Below, in pieces: positions 35,608-48,700 of a DNA stretch of 64,000 bases. Each line of letters begins with the position of its first letter. Positions within the stretch are counted from its first letter, which is position 1. The notes under the pieces are model-generated. The model worked only from the letters and a program-made list of their open reading frames with translations, did no database searches and had not been told where the DNA came from. The stretch comes from Gnetum montanum (taxonomy: Eukaryota > Streptophyta > Gnetopsida > Gnetales > Gnetaceae), in contig MNCI01022494.1 of the NCBI GenBank assembly GCA_015680685.1, positions 630,148 through 694,147 on the forward strand. The letters are read 5' to 3'. The position numbers were made by a program, and so were the translations under genes.

Positions 35608-38346
35608 ATGGCCCCAAAATGAGGTGCACAAGAAGAACCTTCACAGAGAGTAGCCAAGTGCCCATAAGGTGGCTGATGCCAACAAGGTAAACGTGTAGAG
35701 CATGAGGAGAAAGAAGCCCAATCATTCAACATTAATTAAGAGGCTCTTATCATAGGATAGTTGGTCCAAGGAGAGGCTACATGATCGTAGGCCCCCGCGC
35801 AAGGACAACGTCTCACATTGTCCCTGAAATGCCTTAAGGCCATCCAAGAAAAGTCCATGTTGACCACGATCATCATGGAAATGAATTTTGGCCCATTTAT
35901 GGAGTTTGCCCTAGAAGTGGTTTGGACGCAACTTTAGGTGTCACCCTTATGGCCTATTCTCTCAGACAGTGCTAATTGGTACCTTGGTGATACCCACCAA
36001 TTCTAGTACAACAAAGATGAAGGCACCACTATAAACATTTGTGGAGTTAATGTCTCTTTCTCAGTCAAGGCAATTGCAACAGCTCTTAATTTGCCAAACA
36101 AAGTGGCTAAAGTATCCCATTTGTCCATCAGGTTTGATCCTGACACCAAAAAACTATGGATGAAACAAGCCTATGGCAAAGAAGACAAAACATATAATGA
36201 ACTGACTCTGGAGGAGAGGACATACTTTAAGATTGGTACATACAATCTCTTCCCAATAAAAGGGCTTAATAGGATCTCAACATTTGCGGGCAAGGGAAGT
36301 GCCATTTTAATGGACAAATATGTGGCCAAGCTTTCCCAATTCTACTTCACCGAAATTCAAAGATGGTTCAAGGAGAAAAAGTCAAGGAAACCAATACTTC
36401 CATTCCCTTGCCTAATCAGAAAGTTATGAAAACATGCTAGAATCTTGGGGTATACGAATGATATCCCTAGGAAGACTCAGAATGCCTCTTTCATAGAGCT
36501 CCTCAAACCTACGACACGAAGAAAAGATCTTGGTGAAGTGAAAGAATCAGAGAAGGAAGTAGAGCCAAAAGAAAAAGTATAATGTGAGCTTGAATAGTGC
36601 CTAAAAACACAAGCTCCACCACTGCTGCCATTGCAAGATTACAGGCCTTCAATGAGTCATTTGTAGAAAATTACTGAGGTTGTCAGTTGGGGGAGTAGAG
36701 ATGAGTCTAATCTCTTTAGAGTAACGAATGCTTCCATAAAGCCCATCATTTCAAGTGATCCAACAAGGGGAGAGATCTCGTTGTAATTAGGAGAAGGATC
36801 CCAATGGTCTAGGAAAGTCTCTAGAAATGATGCATCCTTTCAAGTGATGCTTGAAATCGGAGAAGGTGCCATAGTTATGGTAATGTAGCATCAGGATGCA
36901 ACAGACATAGTAGAAGTGATTACAGATCACATCAAAGAATAGTTTAATGTGCATGTTGTGCCCCCAGTTAATCTTACTATGACTAGAGATGCACAGATGC
37001 TAGCCGAGACTTCGATGGCTCCTACGGTGCATGAGGATGTATTGGATCAATTGCTGCAGATGAGACAAGTGATGACTATTTTGTTTGACATTTCCAATGA
37101 TGTGACTACAACACAATCAAACTTCATCACCACCAAAGTGAAGCTGGTTATGGCTAAAGTTAGGGTGAAGCATGTAGAAATGGAAGTGCAAAGGTTACAA
37201 TAAGAGCTGGCTACCCTGAAAGTTGAACAACGAGATCTTGCTAGGTTTGTTGCGCCTGACCAACTAGAATAATTTAGGATAGAGTTACTAGCCAAGCTGA
37301 CTGAGGAGATTACAACTACAAAACAAGAAAAGGAGAAGGTAGTCTGGAATGCCTCGGCCACTGATGCATAATCTTATGCATATAAAAAGGCATTAACTAC
37401 CCCACAAGAGAAAAACAAGCAGCTTGTCATTGAGAATTCAAGGTTGATCACAATTGAAAAACAAAAGAATATTCTTAAGGAGAGTGTCCACTAGTTAAGA
37501 GAACAACTGGTGAGGGTCAACCAAGACATCAATAAATTGACCATAAAAAATAGAATCCTCTTAATGGAGGAGGTCCACGCTATTCGACAAAAGTCTACAA
37601 TAGAAATCAATGCATGGCAAAATGAGGCCAAGAAGCACGAAAAACTGAAGGAACACTTTCGTGATCAGGTAGGCATGTATAAGCAAATAAATGAGAAGGA
37701 AATCCAAATGGTTGAAGCTTGCATTAGGTCCTTATTAGTACAAAATCTTGAGTGGCAGCCAATCCTAGATAGCTATGCACTGGTCCAGTAGGTGAAAGTA
37801 AAGAATAAAGACCTACAAATCGAAGCTTTGAAAGAACACATGGTGTTGGCTAACCTCAAATATGCCAACCTTGTCATGTTAATAGCAAGTTGACCTTGGA
37901 ACAAGGCTAGATAAATAGGTAGTAATCACTTATGCATTATATGAGAAAGAGTTTGTAGATAAAAAAGATGCTTTGCAAAAGCTCCATGTGGCAAACTCAG
38001 AATTGAAGGTGGTTAAAGCCAGCTACCACGGATAGAGGGATGTTGCCTTAGACCTAGCTAGAAGATTGACAAATTATCATGAATTGAGAGAAAAAGCTAG
38101 GGCATTTGAGGAAGAACAACAACAGTTTGTGGCTTAGTACATGAAGGCCAATCAAATGTTTCCATAGCTACTATGTCCTTGGGATGTACCAGCACCAACA
38201 CACACCAGTTTAGTAGCTTGGATGGTACATGACCCATGAATGGAGGAAGAAAAGTTGCAGGCATTACTTGATCGCTACAAATTTCACAAGCCTGGTGACA
38301 AAGGAAAGCAACCAATGAAGGAGCCATCTCCTCCGGGCACTATGTG
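35608..38346 (+). pseudogene. Element D: ORF3, accessory protein with coiled coils, broken
   Basis: The candidate start ATG at 35608 is preceded directly by TTGATTGCAG, a good 3' splice site, as expected for a spliced subgenomic message. The head is basic (MAPK, then RVAKCP, with stops). A folded-looking domain follows at about 35880-36430: INICGVNVSFSVKAIATALN, LPNKVAKV, LTLEERTYFKIGTYNLFPI and QFYFTEIQRWFKEKKSRKP. This layout recalls the plant-transposon-associated domain found in Athila accessory ORFs (the VSFSVxAI...LNLPN pattern). Heptad-rich, charged segments at 36949-37203 and 37510-37791 look like coiled coils. It ends near 38346 (SPPGTM, stop). Stops in every long frame make it inactive. 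I do not know its function. Confidence 0.65.
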
Positions 38347-38525
38347 AGCTTCCCAATTTTTATCTTGTAATAGTTAGTTCCATTTTTGTACTAAACTACT
38401 GCGACATGTAAAAGTCATTTATTTTTGTTTGTTGTACAAGTTAGTTAATAATTCCATACCTTCCCAATATTTTGTAAAGAACTTGTTACTCATTTTGTTT
38501 AACTCAAGGACGAGTTTTCATTCAG

Positions 38526-38536
38526 TTTTGCGAGTA
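38526..38536 (+). other. Element D: degenerate polypurine tract
   Basis: TTTTGCGAGTA before the LTR start, in the position of GTGGGGGTA in elements A and B. The upstream context, with CTCAAGGACGAGTTTTCATTC (38502-38522), is conserved with element A at 4195-4217. Confidence 0.6.
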
Positions 38537-39398
38537 TGATGAGTCATGAATATTGAATACCTAATATCGGAGCCCAAGAAGTGATGTCAGATATATGATA
38601 TTGTCTCCTTTGTGCTAGCCTATAAATACAACACTTGGGTGCACGGTTGAGACACAACACAGTAAAAAGATTTAGTTTTTAGTTCTAAGTTTTTTATAGT
38701 CTTTCTTAGATTTCTATTATTCCCAATGCATGCCTGTAGTGTGATGTTTATAATCATACGATACCTTTGTTTGAGTGTGATGTAGTTGAACACATTACAT
38801 GACTAGAAATAAAGATTAAGATTACGTCCATCATTGTTGTATTCACTTAGATTTATTATGGCTTTAATTATTTATTTATTTAATTATTTAATTATTTTCT
38901 ATTCTTCTTAGTTAACATTCCCATTTATTGCTATTTACTATTACTGTCATTAAGCGGAATGCGTACACCTTAATCACAAGCGTTTAAGTGTAGATACTTG
39001 GTAATCCAACAATGCATTGTTTGGCACATCCAGTGACATATGCTTGGCAATCCCAGAAGTAGTCTCATGAAGTCCAAGGCGTATACGGACAATTAAGAGC
39101 AGATACACTTTACACATATGCTAGTTTAGATCTTATTTTCCATTGTTCATTAGCTTAGTTAAGTTATCTCTTTATTGTCATTAGGAGCAACATAGAATTA
39201 GACAACATCATATGCCTCACATTGGACTAAACCATATGTAACAAAGCTACCACTAGTCCAAGTGGGAAGATAGCAAACTACGATCTAAGCATAACAATCT
39301 AGATGCCACAACTAGTTCCATCCATGGAATTTGACCAAATCATGCATGAATGCTTGTGATTCATATGGTTGGGTGTAGGGGTACCTGGTCGCTTATCA
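38537..39398 (+). repeat. Element D: 3' LTR (862 bp)
   Basis: Starts TGATGAGTCATGAA and ends CGCTTATCA. TATA box TATAAATA at 38621-38628. It aligns with 30165-31071 and has fewer GATATC palindromes than its partner. Confidence 0.93.
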
Positions 39399-39403
39399 AT
39401 TAC

Positions 39404-42400
39404 TATCAAGAGATTTAGGCTTTGCTAACTTATGAAGATTTAATAGGCATGTTTGATTGTTAAAATATGTGGATGTTGAATCCAAAGAATCATGAATTTG
39501 AGTAGATTACACCTTTGAAAGTGAAATCTAGAAATAATCCAAAAATCAATAAAAAACCAATATATTTAGTGGGATTAATAATAATCCTACAATTTATTGT
39601 CACATATCAACAAAAAACCAAACAACTTTTTTAAATTCACAGAGATAGCATAGAAGGCTCCTATAACAAAACACTCCTAAGGAATCACTCCTCAGGGATC
39701 CAAGTAAATATATGTAGAAATGGTATCTTGCATTATTGGATGCATCGAGTAGTAAATGTGTAGAAATGGTATCTTGCCTTATTGGATGCATCTATTTGCA
39801 TTAAAATTTTGTGTTTGTCTATGTCATTCTAAACTTCATATTTTATGAGAAAGATTTTGATTGCAGCAACTCAAAATCCATACACTCTCCGACGGCAAAA
39901 ATTGCATTCCACTTTAAATTAGAATATTGAAACCGTTGAGGGCTCTATCTATTAACAAGAATTGCACATATTCTAAAGAATGCTTTGACTTAATTAAGTA
40001 GGGATGGAGAATGGTTTGAGTTAATTTAGTTGATTCTTATCTTAAACATGTTCAGTGATAAACTTCTAGATTCGTTGCTCCAAGTAAAAATTTGCAAGTG
40101 TTCACGACATGCATTAACAGAGTTTGATAAAGCGGGTTTGTGGTTGCAATGGTAAAGAGAGAATTTGAGAACCTGAAAAAAGAGGAAACCTAATGAATTA
40201 AAACTCAAGCTCTTATACAGGTGTGTGGACAACTTTTGATTTGGAAACTACAACGTAATTACCGTAAATGATGCTGAGCCAGGAAAGTTTTTGCACTGGC
40301 TAAGTAAATATCACCATCTTGATTTGGTTTCAACAACCCCCATAATCAGGTTGCATTATTAAAATTTTAAAAGTAAAAACCACCACGAGTCAAGTCCCAA
40401 TTTGTAAATCAAGGTGAGGATAATTCAACGCCAAAATTGCAAATCAAGTTTAACAAAAACTAGATCCAAGCCCATTCGGGTAATCACCACCGCACCGTTC
40501 TTTAACATGATATGCTATTTAGCATGCTAAGTTTTCTTTGACTTCAAGCAACTGGTCATTGAGCAAGGTCTATTTGATTGCAAGGATGTGAGCCAAAACG
40601 GAATGTATAGGATCTTACTCATAGGATTTGAAAACATATGATCTTAAGTTCCTGCATGAATGTTTTCTTGCATTATCATCTATCAGTTGTTACCATCCAT
40701 AATCATTTATGGTATCAGTGTTTCCAATTAATTCTAATTAGCTGTGGTTGTCTTCCAAATCAGCCAAAAAGCGTGATAGACATAATTTCAGAAAAGATGC
40801 TTAAAAGATGGAGTACGGATGCAAATTGCGCCCTAAAAAAGAGAAGCGAATTGCTTAGTCAAGGAGCCTTTACGACTGCTTTAAGAAAACTGTTGCAAAG
40901 CAGGCAATAATGTGATCCATTTGTAAAATTCTTGGATCAAAAAAATCCAAATCCAAATCCAAATTGTTTTCAACAAATGTAGCCCTAGCTAACAACTTTG
41001 TAGTAGGAGAATAATATCTTTCCCACTGTCTCGCCTTCCCGAAGAAGATTTCTTGCAAGCAAGCTGGCTCCATGCTGGACCAAATCAATGGGAGACATGT
41101 AAAAGCTCGGCAATGCAATACTGCAAGAGACTGTTCATCCTTTTCGGAATCATACGTTGATGAAGCTGAAGCTGTGCTGTGCCTGCTTACGATAAGGTAA
41201 TTATGATCAACAGTAGAGATAGTGCCCGTGAGTGCCTGAATACAAGGCATTCTCTGCTATTTAGTGGTCATCCACTGATGACATTTGGTTTTCTTTTTTT
41301 GGATTTGGAGTCCAATTTGCAGGAAAAAAAGTAGTTTTGATTTTTGAACAAATTGACAGGCAGCACATACAGCAACAGAAAACATACCTAGTAAAATCCT
41401 CAACATGCTGTCACATTGGGGAAGTCTCCTCCTACTTCCGGAAGGGAATTACAATGTCAAATGTCATACTTCTAAACCCACAATAATGCCGAGATCGAAC
41501 GCTGAAATTCCGCAGCAAAAAGCATTTGTTTTTGCGGGGCAAAGATGCCGAAATTGGCACAGCATCTCAGGGGGCCAAAAAAAAAAGCCACATAATGGGT
41601 TTTGCAGCGATCCATAAAAGAACAAAAAGCAAATCCTGTGATGGGTTCTTCTCAATCCTCCTCATCAGATGCCAAATGGGCCAAATTTGTTCTCCGATGA
41701 GCAGACACAGAGCCCTAACCGACATTGACCACTCAACGCCATCCGCATTCGCACTAAAATCCGTAGCAACAGCATCAGCAGCAAAGCTACCTACCATGGC
41801 TTACTTCCATTACATCGTATTGCTCTCGCTGTCACGCATGAAGACTTTTGTATGCACAAGCAGACAATACAACAGTGCGTACGAACAAAAAACAGTCAAC
41901 AATCGCTGCTGTAACACTCTGTGAAATTGTCGATTCCTTCCAAAAAAATCCCTGTACTGTCCTTTTTCTTTCTGCTGTGAAACAATGTTTTTTACATGAT
42001 TCATCAAGAAATCCCAACCCATTGTCTGGGCAATTGTCAATTCCTTCCCAGAAAACCCTAAACTGTCCCCTTTTCTCTTTACTGTGAAACAATGTTTTTG
42101 ACATGATTCATCAAGAAATCCCAATCCCAATCCCAATCCTTTGTCTGGAATTATCTACTTTATTTTTTCTGGGTTTTGTTTTTCAAGTGGGGGAATGATC
42201 CATGCACTAACACAGTGCGAAAATTGCTGATGCTGAAATCCATCCTATCAAATTCATTAGCACTTAATGGTTTTGCTTTTTTCTTCCCTTTCATTTTCCA
42301 CCGGGATTTGACAGGGCTGAGCTGCTTTCCTGTTCAATGTTGTGCTGCTGCCCCACACAAAAAGCAGTATCAGCAGCTGCAGCATGAGCAGGAACAGCAG

Positions 42401-42766
42401 CATGAACAGGGAAATGTGCTTAGAATAATTGTGAGGAATTTGGGCTTCGTGGTGGGTTTACTTGGACTGAATTTGGCCAATTTTGCTGTGTCTGGGCCAC
42501 AAAGCAAATGATGAAGGGTTTTGCTGCAATGCACGAGGGGGGCCCGGCACTAGCGGGTTTTGTGGCAGATGTGCCCTCTCTTATTTGCCAAACCTCCGAT
42601 TCTGTCACTGTCTGGACGTTCCAGTCCAAAAAGTGCTGGCATGCGACATGTTTGACGATATGCCTCTGCAGCGGCAATTTTTGTCAGCTCACCACAAACG
42701 GAAGCGCTGCTGCTGGTCCTGAATCTTCTTCTTCTTCTTCTTCTTCTGCTTCTGCAAGCTCTTGCC
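39404..42766. other. Upstream flank of the NPH3-like gene
   Basis: No recognised gene. Contents: a 34-bp direct repeat (39713-39746 and 39759-39792), a 126-codon minus-strand frame at 41250-40870 that resembles nothing I know, a duplicated segment of about 107-115 bp (41926-42032 and 42033-42149), and a CT-rich tract (42722-42756) typical of a plant 5' UTR just before the start codon. Confidence 0.5.
41926..42149. repeat. Tandem duplication in the NPH3-like gene's upstream region
   Basis: Two copies of about 107-117 bp share ATTGTCxATTCCTTCC, CTGTGAAACAATGTTTTT and ACATGATTCATCAAGAAATC. The second copy carries a CCCAAT triple repeat (42119-42138). They lie 620-840 bases before the start codon. 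Confidence 0.85.
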
Positions 42767-45700
42767 ATGGCGGCAGGTAACAGTAATAGTAATAGCAACA
42801 GCAATGGCAAGCTCGACCTCAAGCCGGTTCTGGCCAAGCGCTCCAACCGTGCTAGCTTTTCTGGCAAGAGAGGCGGTGAATGGTAGGTTTGCAAAACTGA
42901 TTCACTTGTTCTGGGTGTGCCAGATTTCCTGTTCTTTTACTGGGTTTTCTGTGTTCCAGTTTTGTAGCCTGCCTGATCTTGTAAGATGATGTTCGTTGCT
43001 GGGTTCTGCATGTTTGTTTGTTTTTTACTTGGTGCAATGCACAGGTTTAGTGAGTTTGTGGTAATTGAATGCTGGCATATGATCTCAACTACTGGTCACA
43101 CCATCAGCGTGTGTCTGGTGATCGAAGTTTCCTCACGGAAGACTGCTGTAGGATATGGTACTGTTCTTTGTCTTTGATACCGAGTTTCAGTCTGAAGAGG
43201 AAGAAGAATCATGTGAAATGATTCGGTAGCTTTTAGCAGAGGCCGGAGCAGGAGTTCTTTTCCTCAAGTAGAAAACACTGCAGAAGTGGTAGATCAAAGA
43301 AAACTTGGAATGAGATTATAAGAGAAAGACACTATAGGTTATGGAGTTACTCAGACATTAGTCTTCATAGACAGTAAGTGTGCAATGGAACTGGAAAAGC
43401 TAACAATCATCTCAGGAGATACTTCTACGATGAAGGTTACGATGAATCACACGCTTCTTTTGCGTGCGTTTTTTGTCTGCCTCATCCGTTTGCTATCAGC
43501 CATTACCATGATCTGCTAAATATTTATACAAATTTCAGAGTGCAAACTATGAAGCTAAAAGTCAACTTAAACACAAACTAAACAGATAAGAGAGGATTCA
43601 TGTCTTTAATGTTTTCAGCAGCTGCAATGGTCCTTTGTCGCCTGTAGCCACCTGTTAGTATTAAGAATGGTTACTTTTTTTGGGGGGGTGGGCGTGGTGG
43701 TTGTTGTGTGTGTTTAAGAGTGTAAATGCTTTTGTTTTTCTTACTTGCTTTAACTTCTTTGGGAATGTAATGAAGAAAACTGTGGCATAAACATACAGTT
43801 CTACTTAAAGTTTGGTCTAGCTTAGTGGTAAGATTCACATGCATCCTACTAAGTACAAGTTCAATTCAAATGGTTTTTAGTAGCGTATAAAAGATATTGT
43901 ATGAAAAGAATTGACTGAGACTGAATTATGCTATGTAGACCCACGTGTCTTCACATGGATGTAGTAAAAAAGAACTTAAATGTTCACTTAAACGTACAAA
44001 GGTAGAAGACATGTTAACACAGGAACTGTATATAAGCGGTCTGAAAGAGGAGGTTCAAAGTTATTGAAATCACATCAGATGTCTGATTTTTGAAAGGGGA
44101 AGGATGAAATTTGCCGCTTCTAGGATGAGAAAGTGAAATTATGTTTTTGAGTTTATGCAAGAGAACTAGATAATAAACTGCTTTGAAAAAGTGTTCATGT
44201 TTTAAATGCTAAATGCTTGAATTAACAAAACAATTATATAAGAAAAAATTGAGAACCTATTGGGTAATAACTATGGTTCAGAGATGAAGGCATCTTAAGT
44301 CCACAGTTTCAAATCTTATATTGTCACACGGGGATGATAAAAATGTATTTTGGATGACTGTCAGGCAGGAAGATGGCTACGATAGTATTACCAAGTTCTA
44401 GTACAAGAAAGCAACACTGGAGATATGTGTTGAAGGCATTGATGATATTGATAACTGTTAGTGAATAATTAAGGCTGAGATGAAGCTTGGAATGAATTTT
44501 AACTTACTATTTTAACAAGGATTTGAAACCGTTAATGCAATCATGATACAGACTTAAATAAAGAAAAGCAGCCGACCAGTTAAGTCTGTTTTTTTTCCCA
44601 TGCTAATGAATCAATAATTTGTTGCATTGTCCATAAATGTCTTTGTCAGTCATCATCGCCTTAATTGTCAATGATCGTCATTGTGTTTAGTAGTAAGAGC
44701 TGCATGTTCACGTTGGTGTATGACAACTTATGGAAATGCTGCTTTGGGAAGACTAAATTTTGCAGCTTTGCAGGTATATTGTTGAATTTGTGGTTGCTTG
44801 ACCAGTTTAGTGAAACTGAACTTGACAATTTTATTAAGTCCATTCAGGCCCGTTTAGTCATGCATACTCTTAGTTTTATAAATTGTTGATTTGACATGCT
44901 GGACTGGGTGCTTCTTCAGTTTGTGGTTTTTGCTTTTTATTATTGGAGTACATGTCTTCCTCATTCTCTTATTTTGATCATAATTGATATCCTGCTGAAG
45001 CCTAGAATTTGGCTGTTCAATTAATTTTCTGTGCTTTTCTGGTTCAATTGGTACTCTGTTGTTTCCTTCTGATGGTGGTGTGACCATTTGCTCGGCTTAG
45101 TCATGGTACAGTTAGGCCGATTTAAATTATCTATATCCAGCATAATTTATGAAATTCTGGTTCTTTATTTCATCCATTTCAATTACTCAGAGAGACAAGT
45201 ATTGATTTTCTTAATAGATATTGTTTTTTCATTTCAATTTAGAGAGACAGGTATTGATTTTCTTAATAGATATTGTTTTCTCATTTCAATTTATATAAAA
45301 TTTTGCAGCCTATGAATATATATTTTTAAGAGACTCGTTCCATCTGAGAACTTTTAATTGATATCTGCTGTCTATTTTTCGCAGGATTTTTTCCGACGTT
45401 CCAAGTGACATTGTTATTGAAGTTGATGGTCTATGCTTTGCATTACACAAGGTATTCTAAAAGATGTTATAGTATAGGGAAATCTTCTTGCCTTATGTTT
45501 GTTTTTCCTGTCTTTTTTCCCAGAAACAAAAAAGTGCTTTCACATAGCTGCAGGAATCATGGGTGTTTTGTAGGGCTTCTCCTTACACATTAAATAATAG
45601 CTTTATAATTAGTTAAAAAACTCTGCATGTAAAAGGTCCTATAAAGAGGAAGATCTGCTTATGGGTGTCAACAGGGCAGTCCTCATTTCACTATGTAGTG

Positions 45701-48700
45701 GGTTTGGATTCAGCAGGTTGTTGGCTACGTATCTCGTGTGCCTTGCTTTGCTTGTTTGATAACGTTGAGTTTCCAAACAGCAGAGTTGAAACCTAGTGTT
45801 CCTATTTGATGCCTTGTAATTTTCGTTTTTTGGATTACTATAAAGAAACAAGCAAGTTTAAAGAAGGTTGTGTTTAAAGATGTTATTAAAAAAAAAAAAA
45901 AAAGGAAAACGCAATGAATATGTTGTCCCTAACTTGTTCAACTGCTCCATTGGGATGCAGACAGTTGTCCACGTGCCACAAATCTAAGCGTTGAATAAAG
46001 GATTGTTTAATTTTTTTGTTAACTTCTGTATCTACTTGACTCAATGCATTATTGAGATATGTCCTTGTGATTCACCTTCCGGCCATCAATGGGACTGCAC
46101 ATTTGTACATTGACTTGTTGCCTTAGAAACAATACGAACAGTTGTTTTATTTTGATGGCTACTGCTGCTTTATGTCAAGTTTTTTTTTCTTAATTGTTGA
46201 TCCTTTATTGTAGCGTTTCCAATGAATATCAAATACTCTCTTAAATGGCTATTTTTATTTATGAACATTATGATCATAGTCAGAGTATTATATTAAGTAG
46301 ACTTTCCGGGCTCGTTATTTGATTATTTTCATGGGTTGTTGCATGTGAAAGTTTCCACTTGTGTCCCGGAGTGGGAGAATTAGGAAATTGGTTGCAGATG
46401 GCAAGGATTCAGATGTTTCAAAGCTGGAGCTGTCTTGCTTACCTGGTGGAGCTGAGATATTTGAACTGGCTGCAAAGTTCTGCTATGGGATCAATTTTGA
46501 GATCACCACAGCAAATGTGGCACCCCTTGTGTGTGCTGCCGAGTACCTAGAAATGACAGAGGAATATGCAGAAGAAAATCTGGTATCAAGATTGGAAGCA
46601 TATATGGAGGAAGTTGTGACACAGAGCCTTGAGAAATCTATTGAAGTCCTGCAAAATTGTGAGAATCTGCTTCCCTTAGCAGAGGAGTTGAAAATCGTCA
46701 GCAGATGCATTGAAGCTATTGCATCCAAGGCTTGCAGGGAGCAGATGGCCTCAAGCTTCTCAAGATTAGATTATAGCAGTTCTGGCCGGCTTCACAGCAA
46801 CGGCCAACCCAAGAACTCAGGTGATTGGTGGGTGGAGGATCTGTCTGTGCTCCGAAATGATTTATATCAAAGAGTAATCTTGGCAATGAAGTCAAGAGGT
46901 GTCAGACATGAAAGCATTGGAGCCTCCCTTATGCATTATGCTCAGCATCATCTAAAAGGATTGTCAAGAAAGCCAACAGTTTGGGATTCATCTACAAGAT
47001 CCAAGATCAATGCAACTTCTTCTATGGAGCATGAGCAGAGAATCCTAGTAGAGACGATTGTGAGCCTTTTGCCTTCTGAAAAATGCACAGTGCCCATCAG
47101 TTTCCTGTTTGGACTCCTCAGGACTGCAGCAATGCTTGACACTACTGTTGCTTGCCGACTTGATCTAGAGAGAAGGATTGGGTCACAGCTTGATTGTGCA
47201 ACTCTTGATGACCTCCTTATTCCATCCTTCTTGCACACTGGTGACACTCTATTTGATGTTGACACAGTCCATCGACTGTTGGTCAACTTTCTGCAACACG
47301 ATGATGATCAGGAACACCTTGAATCAGATTCCTCTTGTGAATCCGATGCTCTCAGTTCTCCATCACAGACTGCCATCATAAAAGTTGCGAAACTGATTGA
47401 TGGGTATCTTGCAGAGATTGCTCCAGATGCCAACCTCAAGCTATCCAAGTTTATAGCAATTGCTGAGCTTCTGCCAGATTATGCACGTGTGGTTGATGAT
47501 AGTTTGTATAGAGCTATCGACATATATTTAAAGGTAACTCTTTCATCAGATTTCCTATCTTCTATCCTGTGTCTTGCAAGGTTTATTAACACAAGATGGT
47601 CATCAAATAGGTTAGTCTGTTTTGCTAGATAAATGTTGTCGGTCAATATTAGTAATTCTATTCCTTTCCTTGCCCCAACAATTTGAGGTTGCCTTTATAT
47701 TTTCTATTTTGCCTCTCAGTGTTATTAAACTGGCTGTTGGTTCATCAATTTGTCTAGTGTTCAAGTACTCCGGCTAGGTATATTTTGTTTATCTTTATCC
47801 ACTGCCATCATAACTATAATCCCAAAAAAATCGCAATTGACTTTATCTATCGCATATCACTACTGTGGTATGCCTAGTGCTTTCATATTTCCTACTCGTG
47901 AGTATGTCTAGTTATACAAGGTCCTTTGTCATTTCCCACTCCAGCATATCTCTGATTTCTTCTCATTCGGTTTCTTAGTGTAATTTCCTTTTTTTTTATT
48001 TAAAAAAAAAATCAAATTTCTTTGACTAATACTAATGCTATATTCTCATTGTGCCTTCATCCCATCAATATAAACTCGCTCAGGAAGGTATGTGAAGGAT
48101 TTGACTAATGGTATATGCTAAGTATGCCAGATACATGCACGCAAAGGTTATTTGTGGGCAAATTTGTTAATCTTATGTTTGATTCTGCATTGTCAGGCAC
48201 ACCCGACATTAACTGACATGGAGCGTAAAAAGCTATGCAAACTAATTGATTACCAAAAGTTGTCACAGGAAGCATGCTCACATGCTGCACAGAATGAACG
48301 ACTCCCTGTGCAAGCAGTGGTCCAAGTTCTGTATTTTGAGCAGCTGCGTCTCAGAAATGCATTGACAGGTTCTCATTCAGATGGGGCAGATCCAGCTGTG
48401 GTCTATCAATCTCAGAGAATAAGCAGTGGTGTGTTGAGTGCTGCCATGTCCCCAAAAGATAATTATGCATCGTTAAGACGTGAAAACAGGGAACTGAAGT
48501 TGGAGATAGCTCGAATGCGCATGAGGTTAAACGACCTTGAAAGAGAGCATGTGTGCATGAAGAGAGATATGCAAAGATCAAATTCCAGCAACTTGATCAC
48601 CTCCTTCTCCAGGAAATTTAGCAAAATCACAATTTTTTCAAGGAGCAGTTCTAGACGGACAGGTCCAGCTACACCTTCTCACCAAGCACAGATGCCTAAT

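Larger units (their letters stand above)
30165..39398 (+). mobile_element. Element D: complete pol-less Athila-like LTR element
   Basis: It is bounded by a perfect 5-bp target-site duplication, ATTAC at 30160-30164 and 39399-39403. Order: 5' LTR, primer site, gag, non-coding block, internal U3-like module, ORF3, polypurine tract, 3' LTR; total 9234 bp. Protease, RT, RNase H and integrase motifs are absent from both strands between the LTRs. It shares U3 GATATC palindromes, primer site and the end-of-pol non-coding block with element B, so it looks like a non-autonomous relative of that family. Confidence 0.93.
42883..45384 (+). other. Intron 1 of the NPH3-like gene (2.5 kb)
   Basis: Bounded by GTAGGT and TTTTTCGCAG. 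It contains a SINE-like segment (43812-43880), poly-T/G tracts (43673-43690) and a tandem duplication of about 52-54 bp (45187-45292) close to the acceptor. Splicing restores the codon W (TG|G) of EWIF. Confidence 0.85.

Noticed and set aside
40870-41250. 126-codon minus-strand frame
   Set aside because: No recognisable domain, no supporting splice or promoter signal; reported only as an unexplained frame in the spacer.
42550-42894. 114-codon minus-strand frame with long Leu and Arg runs
   Set aside because: Produced by the CTT/TCT-rich leader and the first exon of the NPH3-like gene read backwards.
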